14,885 bases of DNA from the NCBI GenBank assembly GCA_017998475.1, contig JAGODA010000039.1:1-14885 (forward strand), read 5' to 3'. Shown here piece after piece: positions 7,284 through 14,408 of this stretch. The translations under genes and the position numbers were made by a program. Each line of letters opens with the position of its first letter. Position 1 is the stretch's first letter. Below the pieces are notes generated by a model that did not search any database, had not been told where the DNA came from, and saw nothing but the letters and a program-made list of their open reading frames with translations. The stretch is from Spirochaetota bacterium. GTDB lineage: Bacteria > Spirochaetota > UBA4802 > UBA5368.

Positions 7284-7835
7284 ATGTACGCAATAATCGC
7301 CGCTGGCGCGTGTGTCGTGCTCATCCTCTGGGTCATCATCACCTACAATCGTTTTGTCGCCCTTCGTAACATGCTCCGGGAGGCGTGGAGCGGGATCGAT
7401 GTGCAGCTCAAACGACGGTACGATCTCATTCCAAATCTGGTCGAGACGGTAAAAGGTTATGCGGCCCACGAAAAAAAGCTCATGGAAGAGGTCACCGCGC
7501 TCAGGGGTCGCTGCATGGGAGCCGAGGGGCCCGATGCCAAGGCCGATGCCGAGAATGCCCTCTCTCTCGGAATCAGGAAGCTTATCGCGGTCGCCGAGGC
7601 CTATCCCCAGCTCCGCGCGAGCGAGAACTTCAGCGGGCTGCAGAACTCCCTGTCCGAGATAGAGGACCAGCTTCAGCTCGCCCGCCGCTACTACAACGGC
7701 ACCGCGCGCGACTTCAATATCCTCCTCGAATCCTTCCCGAGTTCGCTCATTGGAAAGAAGTTCTCCTTCGAACCGGCGGCTTTCTTTGAAATAGAATCGG
7801 CCCTCGAGCGGCAGGCGCCCAGGGTAAGCTTCTGA
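7284..7835 (+). CDS. lemA: LemA family protein
   Basis: A 183-residue LemA-fold protein of the usual length. An N-terminal hydrophobic segment (about 3-20) anchors it in the membrane, with the rest a helical bundle. Conserved blocks are ITYNRFVALRNMLREAWSGI (19-38), DVQLKRRYDLIPNLVETVKG (39-58) and the ending LARRYYNGTARDFN, then FPSSLIG and FEIE. The ATG at 7284 is preceded by GGGAGG (spacing about 6); the open frame to 6660 is antisense to the rRNA-modifying gene and not used. Function is poorly defined across bacteria. The gene lies 15 bases before a DUF2207 gene, a pairing seen widely, so the two products probably work together at the membrane. Confidence 0.95.
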   Translation: MYAIIAAGACVVLILWVIITYNRFVALRNMLREAWSGIDVQLKRRYDLIPNLVETVKGYAAHEKKLMEEVTALRGRCMGAEGPDAKADAENALSLGIRKLIAVAEAYPQLRASENFSGLQNSLSEIEDQLQLARRYYNGTARDFNILLESFPSSLIGKKFSFEPAAFFEIESALERQAPRVSF

Positions 7836-7850
7836 AACGGAGTCTCGCGC

Positions 7851-9782
7851 ATGAATGGAACGAAATCGACGATTGCCATACTTCTTGCGGTGCTGTTCCT
7901 CGTCTGCATCCGGCCTCCGGCCCACGCGGACGAACGCATTCTTCGCTACGACAGCTCCATCGTCGTGCGCATGGACGGGAGCCTCAGGGTGACCGAGGTC
8001 ATCACCGTGCGGAGCGAGGGTGACCGTATCAAGCGCGGCATATACCGCGATTTTCCGACCCTGTATCGAGGCGCCTGGGGATTCAACTCCTCGGTTCCCT
8101 TTACAGTGGTCGAGGTTCTGCGAAACGGGCGGCCCGAAGCCTACCATATCGAGGACATCGAAAGGGGGAAACGCGTCTATATCGGCGGGAGTCAGACTTA
8201 TCTCGCGCCCGATTTGTATACCTACTCCCTGACCTACACGACCGACTTCCTGCTTGGCTTTTTCGAGGAGTATACCGAGCTTTACTGGAACGTAACCGGC
8301 AACTACTGGGAGTTCCCTATAGACTCCGCCTCCGCCGAGGTACTGCTGCCGCCCGGCGCCAGAGGCAACGTCATTTCATACGAGGCCTATACGGGCCTTG
8401 AAGGAGCGAAGGGCTCCGACTATACGGCCGTTCTTGACTCATCCGGCGCGCCGCGGTTCACTTCGTCGAAAACCCTTTCTCCCGGCGAAGGGCTTACCAT
8501 CGCCGTGCGCTGGCCCGCCGGGATCATTCCTCCGCCCGAAGCCGATCGGATGCGGGAGCGCTTCATTCGCGACAACCTGGGCGCACTGTCGGGCGCGGCA
8601 GGCGTGCTCCTGGTGTTTATGTATTATTTAATCGTATGGGTAATCGCCGGACGCGATCCTCTCAAGGGTGTAATCATCCCGCTTTACGATTCCCCTGAAA
8701 ACCTGTCTCCAGCCGCCCTGCGGTTCATCGACCGCATGGGTTATGACGACAGGGCATTCGCGGCCGCACTCGTGGGAATGGCGGTGCGCGGCCACTGCAC
8801 GATCGCGGAAAGCGACGGCGAATACACCGTCCGCGCGACCGGAAAGGACCGGACCGATCTGGCGCCCGAAGAGAAAAAACTGGTTCAGAAGCTGTTTGCC
8901 AAAAGCGACAGCATCACTCTGAAGAACGCCAATCATTCGACGATTTCAACCGCCATAAAGGCGGTGCGCCGCAGTCTTGCGTTGAATTACGAGAAACAGT
9001 ATTTTATCCGCAACATGGGCTACTTCGTGCCCGGGCTCATCGTTTCACTACTTTTCATTATCGTCGCGTTCGTCCGGGGATTCATGGAGTCACCGGAAAC
9101 CTTCATGCTGATCTGGCTGACCTTCTGGAGCGCGGGGGTCGCTTTTCTTCTCTGGAGGGTGGTTGCCGCCTGGCGTGACGCCCTCGGCATGAAGCGCGGC
9201 TTCGGCAGGGTGTTTGCCTCCGGCGGTGCGGTGTTCCTGACGCTTTTCTCCCTGCCCTTTGTGGGCGCGGAAATCGTCGTCCTCTATTTTTACCTCCAGA
9301 TGGGGAGCCCGTGGCTGCTTCTCTCCACGGTGTCCATCATACTCATCAATCTTCTCTTTTATTATCTCCTCAAGGCGCCCACGCGGGCCGGGCGCTCACT
9401 CATGGACAGGATAGAGGGATTCAGGCTGTTCCTCGGCGTCGCCGAACGCGACAGGCTGAACGCAATCATGCCTCCCGAGAAAACGCCCGAGACTTTCGAG
9501 CGCTTCCTTCCCTATGCCATCGCGCTCGGCGTGGAGAACCGGTGGGCGGAATACTTCGCGGGCGTATTATCCGCCGCCGCCACGGCCGGAGCCTACTCCC
9601 CGGCCTGGTACAGCGGTTCATCGCTGGCGCACTCCGGCATGGGCGATTTCGCGACTTCGCTTGGAAGCTCGTTCAGCGGAGCCATCTCCTCGTCCTCCAC
9701 CGCCCCGGGCTCGGGCTCCGGTGGCGGCGGCGGAGGCTCCTCCGGTGGGGGAGGAGGAGGCGGTGGCGGGGGCGGCTGGTAG
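7851..9782 (+). CDS. DUF2207 membrane protein with poly-glycine tail
   Basis: A 643-residue DUF2207 (YciQ-like) protein. A signal peptide is visible (about 1-27, ending AHA before DERILRYD). The extracytoplasmic beta-rich domain follows (28-240), with VVRMDGSLRVTEVITV and KRGIYRDFPTLY as family hallmarks. A membrane helix comes at about 245-266, followed by AGRDPL. A cytoplasmic winged-helix-like stretch (about 285-385) precedes four more likely helices (391-410, 418-440, 458-482, 487-508). The C-terminal region ends with a serine/glycine-rich run and about eleven consecutive glycines before a final tryptophan (about 608-643). Such GGGxGGGGW tails are common in this family. Its role is unknown; co-transcription with lemA is likely. 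Confidence 0.93.
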   Translation: MNGTKSTIAILLAVLFLVCIRPPAHADERILRYDSSIVVRMDGSLRVTEVITVRSEGDRIKRGIYRDFPTLYRGAWGFNSSVPFTVVEVLRNGRPEAYHIEDIERGKRVYIGGSQTYLAPDLYTYSLTYTTDFLLGFFEEYTELYWNVTGNYWEFPIDSASAEVLLPPGARGNVISYEAYTGLEGAKGSDYTAVLDSSGAPRFTSSKTLSPGEGLTIAVRWPAGIIPPPEADRMRERFIRDNLGALSGAAGVLLVFMYYLIVWVIAGRDPLKGVIIPLYDSPENLSPAALRFIDRMGYDDRAFAAALVGMAVRGHCTIAESDGEYTVRATGKDRTDLAPEEKKLVQKLFAKSDSITLKNANHSTISTAIKAVRRSLALNYEKQYFIRNMGYFVPGLIVSLLFIIVAFVRGFMESPETFMLIWLTFWSAGVAFLLWRVVAAWRDALGMKRGFGRVFASGGAVFLTLFSLPFVGAEIVVLYFYLQMGSPWLLLSTVSIILINLLFYYLLKAPTRAGRSLMDRIEGFRLFLGVAERDRLNAIMPPEKTPETFERFLPYAIALGVENRWAEYFAGVLSAAATAGAYSPAWYSGSSLAHSGMGDFATSLGSSFSGAISSSSTAPGSGSGGGGGGSSGGGGGGGGGGGW

Positions 9783-9788
9783 CCGTCC

Positions 9789-11027
9789 CTACCGTGTCTT
9801 CTTCTCCGGGGCCCTGATAAGCGCCAGTATCACGACCGCCAGGGCCACCATGCCGCCGGCAATCGCGAAGGGCGCAAGATATGTACCGCTGGCGTCCTTC
9901 AGCCACCCGCCGACCCATGGACCGGCGAAGCCCGCGAATCCCCACGCGGTAAAGAGCAGACCGTAGTTTGAACCCTGGGCAGTCGGCCCGAAATACTGAA
10001 GACATGTAGCGGGAAAGAGCGTGAACATGGAACCGTAATTCCATCCGATCAGCGCGGCAACGGCCCACAGCGCCCAGTAGATTCCCCCCGACGGAAAGAG
10101 CAGGAGCATCGCCGCCGCCTGGAGTGCGAACACGATGATGAAGCTCACGCGCGTACCGATTTTGTCCGCGAGCTGCCCGATCAGTACGCGCGAGGCCGCG
10201 TTCATAATGGCCAGCCAGCTCGCCGCCCCCGCCGCGGTCATCGGCTCAAGCCCGCTGTCGATGCCATGGCCCGCGATATGCCCGATCACCATGAGACCGG
10301 CGAAGGAACCGCAGAAATACGCCAGATACATAAGCCAGAACTGGGGGGTACGATAGGTTTCCTCGTGCGTAAAGTCGCGGTGGCCGCTCCCGGTCCCGGG
10401 TCCGCCCGCCGCGGAGGGCGACCAGCCATCGGGTTTCCATCCCACCGGCGGATTCTTGAGGCACAGCGATGCGATGGCCGCCATGAAGAACATCACGATT
10501 CCGGCGTAGATGAAGACGTATCTCCAACCGAGGTTCTGAATGATGTAAGTGGCCAGCGGCGCCATGATGAAGGACCCAAGGCCGAGACCGACAACCGAAA
10601 AACCCGTCGCGAGCGCACGCCGGTCGGGCCACCACTTCGGCGCGGTCGCGATCGGCGGCAGGTAGATGAGACCGCCGCCGAATCCGGCGATAACACCGTA
10701 GGTGATGTAAAGATGCCATTTCTCGGTTATATAGCCGGACAGAGTGAAGCCGATTCCCAGGATCACCGCTCCGATGAGTACCACTATCCGGGGACCGAAC
10801 CTGTCCGAGAGCCTGCCGGCGGGAAAGGTCATCAACCCGAAGATAAGACAGGCTATGGCGAAGGCAAGGGCGATGTCGGCCCTGCTCCACCCGAACTCGG
10901 CATTGAGGGGTCGGATGAAAACGCTCCAGGCGTACAGGAGCGCTCCACAGGTGGTGCTTCCCAGCACACCTCCGATCAGCGGTATCACGCGCGGGAACGG
11001 CCGCGGCACGGCATTGAATTGACTCAT
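9789..11027 (-). CDS. OFA-type major facilitator superfamily transporter
   Basis: A 412-residue carrier with about twelve membrane helices, typical MFS length. The N-terminal half shows GALLYAWSVFIRPLNAEFGW (28-47), the family loop 2-3 motif GRLSDRFGPR (71-80) and GFGGGLIYLPPIATAPKWWP (115-134). These resemble the oxalate/formate antiporter (OFA) family of organic-anion exchangers. A hydrophilic central loop (about 190-225, with GWKPDGW) separates the halves. The ATG at 11027 is used because GGAGA lies 7 bases upstream; the open frame to 11102 adds a non-membrane stretch without support. The transported anion is unknown. It converges on the DUF2207 gene with a 6-base gap and has no co-directional partner. 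Confidence 0.92.
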   Translation of the reverse strand: MSQFNAVPRPFPRVIPLIGGVLGSTTCGALLYAWSVFIRPLNAEFGWSRADIALAFAIACLIFGLMTFPAGRLSDRFGPRIVVLIGAVILGIGFTLSGYITEKWHLYITYGVIAGFGGGLIYLPPIATAPKWWPDRRALATGFSVVGLGLGSFIMAPLATYIIQNLGWRYVFIYAGIVMFFMAAIASLCLKNPPVGWKPDGWSPSAAGGPGTGSGHRDFTHEETYRTPQFWLMYLAYFCGSFAGLMVIGHIAGHGIDSGLEPMTAAGAASWLAIMNAASRVLIGQLADKIGTRVSFIIVFALQAAAMLLLFPSGGIYWALWAVAALIGWNYGSMFTLFPATCLQYFGPTAQGSNYGLLFTAWGFAGFAGPWVGGWLKDASGTYLAPFAIAGGMVALAVVILALIRAPEKKTR

Positions 11028-11362
11028 ATGCGTCTCCGTTGGTTTAATTTTACTGTACGGCGCGAAACAACCACCCCGCCGCCGTAAAACGGCGATCGGC
11101 ATACGGTATTAAAATGCTTAAATCCGCGGGTGCTCCCGGCTGCGGAAGGCGACCGCGAAGAAGGGAATATCGTCCCCTGCATACCGAAAAGGGCGATGAA
11201 CAATACACGAATATTATTGTATTACAAACCGTCATGGCCTCGCACGGCTATCATCTTTTGTCAAGCATAGTTTGACCCAATGGCGGGCAAGGGCGGGCGG
11301 ACCAGGCCCGGCCGCGCGGCGCGGGCCGGCACTACGGCGTGATGGGGAGTATGCAAAGGGAT
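11028..11362. other. Intergenic region upstream of the MFS gene with an AT-rich patch
   Basis: No gene is supported here; the open frame at 11050-11235 (minus) has no homology-like sequence. From about 11196 to 11275 the composition turns AT-rich in a GC-rich setting. It contains overlapping dyads (AATACA at 11203-11208 with TGTATT at 11218-11223; ACAATA with TATTGT over much the same bases), a minus-strand TTGACA (11259-11264) and a small inverted repeat GTCAA/TTGAC (11260-11276). This is a plausible control region for the MFS gene, but no correctly spaced -35/-10 pair is seen. About 170 bases separate it from the MFS start. Confidence 0.4.
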
Positions 11363-11388
11363 GCGGGCGCCCGCCGTGAGGCGCCCGC
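11363..11388 (-). terminator. Hairpin terminator candidate after the ferritin-like gene
   Basis: A perfect 9-base inverted repeat, GCGGGCGCC (11363-11371) with GGCGCCCGC (11380-11388), encloses an 8-base loop 23 bases past the ferritin-like stop codon. On the minus strand it is followed by ATCCCTTTGCAT, a short and imperfect T-run, so intrinsic termination may be partial. Confidence 0.5.
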
Positions 11389-11411
11389 CGGGAACCGGGG
11401 TCGTATTCGCC

Positions 11412-11948
11412 TTATTCTCCCCCGCCGATGACGAATCCCTTGGTGGAGGGGCCCGTGGAAGCGGAAGTGCCGGCTATCTTCGCCAGGTACGCGGGGCCCA
11501 GGCGCTCGAGATGGTCGTTGACGTTATCGAAGTAGTTGAGATGCTTCTGCTCCTCGTCTATGATCGTCTCGAAGAGTTTCGCCGTAATGCTGTCGCCGTT
11601 GTCCATGCACACGCGCAGAAACTGGTTATACGCCTCAATGGCATCCTCCTCCGCCTTCGAGTCGGAGGGATAAATCTTCTCCACCGGCTGGCCCTTTTCC
11701 ACCCTGCCGGCCATTTCGCTTGTGGGCTCGCCGCCGAGCTCCTTTATCCGCTCGGCGAACGACTCGGCGTGTCGCATCTCGTCGATCGCTATCAGTTTGA
11801 TGTTTTTCGCAAGCTCGCCGTAGTCCATACTGTCGAGATTGTAGTGCTGGTTCATATACTGGTATATCGCCTGAAGCTCCATCGCCCTGGCCTGATTCAA
11901 TACCTCGATAACCTTCTTTTTCCGCTCCTCACGTGAAGCCTGCGCCAT
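11412..11948 (-). CDS. Bacterioferritin-like ferritin-fold protein
   Basis: A 178-residue four-helix-bundle di-iron protein. Candidate ligands in order are E24 (RAMELQAIYQY), E57 and H60 (IDEMRHAESF), E100 or E101 (KAEEDAIEAYNQF), and E133 with H136 (IDEEQKHLNYF). That set and spacing match a bacterioferritin/ferritin ferroxidase site. M58, in the EMRH block, sits where bacterioferritin has its heme-ligand methionine. The protein is slightly longer than typical bacterioferritin (about 158), the excess being a Gly/Ser/Thr-rich tail (160-178). The ATG has GGAGG 6 bases upstream. The probable role is iron storage and detoxification of iron with peroxide. A PerR-type gene about 1 kb upstream on the same strand fits this. 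A catalytic ferritin-like relative is the alternative. Confidence 0.88.
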   Translation of the reverse strand: MAQASREERKKKVIEVLNQARAMELQAIYQYMNQHYNLDSMDYGELAKNIKLIAIDEMRHAESFAERIKELGGEPTSEMAGRVEKGQPVEKIYPSDSKAEEDAIEAYNQFLRVCMDNGDSITAKLFETIIDEEQKHLNYFDNVNDHLERLGPAYLAKIAGTSASTGPSTKGFVIGGGE

Positions 11949-12161
11949 ACCCCACCTCCATTGTATCGATTGTAGTTGTTACATCTCGCCCCGCGGCCCA
12001 TGCCCCGGGACCCATCCTGACCGGCGGCCGCGTTCACCCGCTCGCGGTCGGGTCACTCACCGGGGGGATTCCCACTCCCGGCTCGAACATCACCTCTCCG
12101 CTGGACGGGGACGGAAGCACTCTATCATATACCGGATAGAGTTACATTCAAAGCGTTTATT
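11949..12161. other. GC-rich leader/intergenic stretch before the ferritin-like gene
   Basis: Together with the decayed sequence beside it, this forms a stretch of about 1 kb without an intact gene. It holds the ribosome binding site and the putative promoter and dyad of the ferritin-like gene. The remainder is GC-rich, with no coding pattern and no recognised RNA family. A frame open on the plus strand at 11933-12139 overlaps the ferritin start and has no support. Confidence 0.4.
12119..12151 (-). promoter_or_regulatory. Putative ferritin-gene promoter with overlapping dyad
   Basis: On the minus strand TTGAAT (12146-12151) and TATGAT (12124-12129) are spaced 16 bases apart, a reasonable -35/-10 pair (4/6 and 5/6). 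A perfect 8-base inverted repeat, ACTCTATC (12119-12126) with GATAGAGT (12135-12142), covers the spacer and -10, the usual place for a repressor site. Transcription from here would give the ferritin-like gene a leader of about 170 bases. Tandem TACAAT hexamers (complement of ATTGTA at 11960-11965 and 11969-11974) occur nearer the start but have no good -35. Confidence 0.45.
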
Positions 12162-12930
12162 CTACTGTATGGCCTTGACGACCACGTCCGTGTCCGTTGT
12201 CTTCGTGAGGAAGAACCGGTCATTAAAAGTCATGTACTGTTTTCCACCCATGCGGTTCTTCGCGACTCAGGACGATCCCGTCTGCTGAACGATCACTTAT
12301 CCCCCGGACAGCAGTGGGCGGGATCTGTTACGGGGAGCTCGTCCGCGGCCCGGGAGGCGAGCCCCTGCCGTCAATGCTCGTTAAAATTCCCTAACGGACA
12401 GGAGGGATAGTACAGGATGGTCCACATGATCCCAACGGGCCCATTACGAAGACCGCCCGCACAGGCCTGGTGGAGCTTTCATCCGGTTGTTTCATGTCGT
12501 GCATTTGGCCACCTCAGTTGTACTGTCATCGATGGGAGGGAAGATCACCACGACGTTTTCCATCCCCTCGCACTCGATCTTCTCCCAGAGGGTCAGAAGC
12601 CACGCGATCCGGCCTCAGGGAGCATCCACCGAAAGCCCCGCCGGTTCACAGTTCACACGGGCGAGCTGTTTTTCATTCATGGCGGCCGACGTGAATTTCA
12701 AGGCGGATGCCTGGGTGAAATGCCCCGGAGATTGAAGTGAATGCCCCAGCTTTCCATGCAATCCTCGAGAGAGTCGATCTACTCCCGCGTCGTCACTGCC
12801 CCGAGCGATGACATCATGTCGCCTTTACGCAGAGTTGCAAAGACCGTTTCGTGTACAGCCGCGCCCACCGTACCGCCTCCATGCCCGTGTCATTCCAACA
12901 GGATTGGCACACGGCACACGCCATAAGGAA
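12162..12930 (-). pseudogene. Apparent decayed coding sequence, unidentified
   Basis: Protein-like stretches survive on the minus strand, broken by stops and a frame change. In one frame VHETVFATLRKGDMMSSLG and IDSLEDCMESWGIHFNL are separated by TAG at 12779-12781, with a TGA upstream at 12890-12892. The signal then shifts frame near 12722: ALKFTSAAMNEKQLARVNCE, a TGA at 12615-12617, then KIECEGMENVVVIFPPIDD. Further stops follow at 12492, 12444, 12381, 12297 and 12267. The same frame ends with MTFNDRFFLTKTTDTDVVV and TAG at 12162-12164. The 12270-12500 middle no longer looks coding. I do not recognise the family. It lies just downstream of perR in the same direction, so it may be a dead PerR-regulon member. 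Two or more fragments of different origin are also possible. Confidence 0.45.
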
Positions 12931-12982
12931 AATGATATTTAATACAACAGTCGGAATGATTATTATTTAATGCCCCAAAAAA

Positions 12983-13378
12983 TCATTTCCCGCATCTCCC
13001 ACAGATTCCGAAAAACTCAATTCTGTGATCCCGAACATCCAAATTCCCCATTCGCGCCGCCTTTCGATTCAGGGCTTGGTCGAAAGGCATCTCGACATCG
13101 GATATAGATCCGCAACGCTCGCACACGAAGTGATAGTGTCGCGTTACGTTCGCGTCGAATCGGTCGAAGGTGCTTCCAAAATCGATCTTCCTGACAAACC
13201 CTTGATCGATGAGGATACCCAGGTTGCGGTACACGGTACCCATGCTGAGGTTCTTGAAATCCTTTTTCAGCCGCTCGTAGATCCAGTCCGCGGATGGATG
13301 CGACTTCGTTCCCTGCAGCAGCTCGAGGATCTTTTCCCGCTGCCTGCTTCTTTTATACCGTGCTTCCATCGCGACCAA
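12983..13378 (-). CDS. perR: PerR-type Fur-family metalloregulator
   Basis: A 131-residue Fur-superfamily repressor. The winged helix-turn-helix spans about residues 10-66 (HPSADWIYERL, NLSMGTVYRNLGIL), then the dimerisation domain. The PerR regulatory-metal ligands are all present: H27 (SHPSADW), D75 (RFDANV), H81 and H83 (HYH) and D94 (SISDVEMP). In the family, aspartate at this last position, rather than glutamate, distinguishes peroxide-sensing PerR from iron-sensing Fur. The structural zinc site is C86/C89 (CERC) and C126/C129 (CGRC). Iron-catalysed oxidation of the histidines would release DNA under peroxide. The frame begins with TTG at 13378 (GGGAG four bases upstream); the ATG at 13369 is an alternative start, three residues shorter. 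Its own promoter carries a palindromic operator. Confidence 0.9.
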   Translation of the reverse strand: MVAMEARYKRSRQREKILELLQGTKSHPSADWIYERLKKDFKNLSMGTVYRNLGILIDQGFVRKIDFGSTFDRFDANVTRHYHFVCERCGSISDVEMPFDQALNRKAARMGNLDVRDHRIEFFGICGRCGK

Positions 13379-13436
13379 GTTCTCCCGATTCCGACAGTCG
13401 CCCGATTTTCAGGGCATACGCTATGACTTATTAAAT

Positions 13437-13478
13437 TAGGAATGATTCCTATAAATTGTACTCACGGCCGATTGTCAA
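13437..13478 (-). promoter_or_regulatory. perR promoter with 7-1-7 Fur/PerR-family operator
   Basis: On the minus strand a perfect TTGACA (13473-13478) is followed, after 17 bases, by TTTATA (13450-13455). Overlapping the end of the -10 is the perfect 15-base palindrome TAGGAATGATTCCTA (13437-13451), two heptamers around one central base. This is the architecture of PerR, Fur and Zur boxes, with GGAAT arms replacing the ATAAT of the Bacillus PerR box. Placement at the -10 implies autorepression by the adjacent regulator. The assignment to PerR binding is inferred. Confidence 0.65.
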
Positions 13479-13538
13479 TAAAAATTCCGGATGCAATTCC
13501 ATTTTCATTACGACAGTCGGTGCCGTTCCATTATTTTC

Positions 13539-13566
13539 TTGCATTGTGCGGTGTGCCGCTTACGCT
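13539..13566 (+). promoter_or_regulatory. Weak promoter candidate for the MBL-fold gene
   Basis: TTGCAT (13539-13544) and TACGCT (13561-13566) are 16 bases apart, each a 4/6 match, and lie about 55 bases before the ATG at 13622. The rest of the gap between perR and this gene holds the perR operator and two copies of CGACAGTCG (13392-13400 and 13511-13519). Confidence 0.25.
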
Positions 13567-13621
13567 GCACTAACGACACGACACCATCCCGCGGAAAAGC
13601 GAAACGAAGCGGAGTACGGAC

Positions 13622-14359
13622 ATGCGACTCACCATCCTCGGAAACGGCGGAGGCATCAGCGACGGTCTGCCCTACAACGCCTTTCTCGTCGACGATCTGC
13701 TGCTCTGCGAGCTGCCACCGGACATCATGTCGAGCCTGTTCCGCGAGGGTACGAGGCCAGAATCGGTGAGAAATATTTTCATATCCCATTTCCACGCGGA
13801 CCACTGCTTCGGCTTCCCTTTCTTCGCTCTGCGCCTGTTCTACGACGGCGCGCGGGGCCCGATTACGGTCATCGGTCCCCGCGGAGTCGCGACACGAATG
13901 TACGAGCTGTGCGCGATCGCCTTCGGAGCGAACCATCCCCTTCGTGAATGGCTGGAAGGTGTCATGCGCTTCATCGAAATTGTCCCCGACACGACGATCG
14001 AGCTTGGGGATGGGCTTTCCATCAGGACCATTCGCATGACTCACTCCGTCGAAACCTTCGGCTTCGCACTCCGTAAATCCGACATGCCGCTTTTTTCCTA
14101 CATGCCGGATACGCTATGGAACGACGACCTTCTGCCTCATATCCAGAATGGAGGAAAGGTCGTTCTCATCGATCTCAACGGTGAACGTCAGGATTCGCAC
14201 AGAGTACACCTTTCGGAGGACGAACTCGCCGAAAAGGCGCTCCCGCTGTGCGCCAGGGATATCATCTTCTACGGAACACACCTGAAACGCCAGAAACCGA
14301 CCGGCTCGGGACGGATACGCTATGTGCGTCCCGGCGACAGGATCGCGATACCGGAGTAA
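13622..14359 (+). CDS. Metallo-beta-lactamase-fold hydrolase (RNase Z-like)
   Basis: A 245-residue MBL-superfamily enzyme. The metal-binding signature is SHFHADHCFG (55-64), giving H56, H58, D60 and H61. H141 (RMTHSVETFGFAL), D163 (YMPDTLWNDD) and H220 (FYGTHLKR) occupy places where further ligands of RNase Z-like members fall. A second HLSEDELAEKA block (196-206) resembles the HxxxxE element of that group. The start ATG follows GCGGAG at a normal distance. A two-zinc phosphodiesterase or other hydrolase acting in the cytoplasm is likely, as there is no signal peptide. The length is shorter than true RNase Z (about 300), so tRNA 3' processing should not be assumed. It is followed 49 bases later by a methyltransferase gene. 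Confidence 0.9.
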   Translation: MRLTILGNGGGISDGLPYNAFLVDDLLLCELPPDIMSSLFREGTRPESVRNIFISHFHADHCFGFPFFALRLFYDGARGPITVIGPRGVATRMYELCAIAFGANHPLREWLEGVMRFIEIVPDTTIELGDGLSIRTIRMTHSVETFGFALRKSDMPLFSYMPDTLWNDDLLPHIQNGGKVVLIDLNGERQDSHRVHLSEDELAEKALPLCARDIIFYGTHLKRQKPTGSGRIRYVRPGDRIAIPE

Positions 14360-14408
14360 ACAATCAGCCGGTCGGAGGCGGCCGTATCCGACGACCCGGG
14401 AGGAACAC

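Noticed and set aside
6201..8147. Very long minus-strand open frame of 648 codons
   Set aside because: Only the part up to 7154 matches a pseudouridine synthase; the upstream extension is antisense to lemA and the DUF2207 gene, which have clear family motifs and ribosome binding sites.
10266..11087. Plus-strand open frame of 273 codons opposite the MFS gene
   Set aside because: Highly charged, repetitive-looking translation with no family pattern, in the shadow of a clear membrane carrier; typical of GC-rich antisense frames.
12417..12740. Three overlapping plus-strand open frames in the 1 kb gap
   Set aside because: None has a ribosome binding site or family-like sequence. The minus strand gives more protein-like segments, so these are taken as shadows of a decayed gene.
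12492..12892. UGA codons in the decayed frame as selenocysteine sites
   Set aside because: UAG and UAA stops interrupt the same stretch, a frame change is also needed, and no SECIS-like hairpin was apparent after the UGAs.
11949..12982. CRISPR array, tRNA or riboswitch in the long gap
   Set aside because: No regularly spaced repeats, no cloverleaf with CCA-type end and no recognised riboswitch core could be found by eye; a covariance-model search would be decisive.
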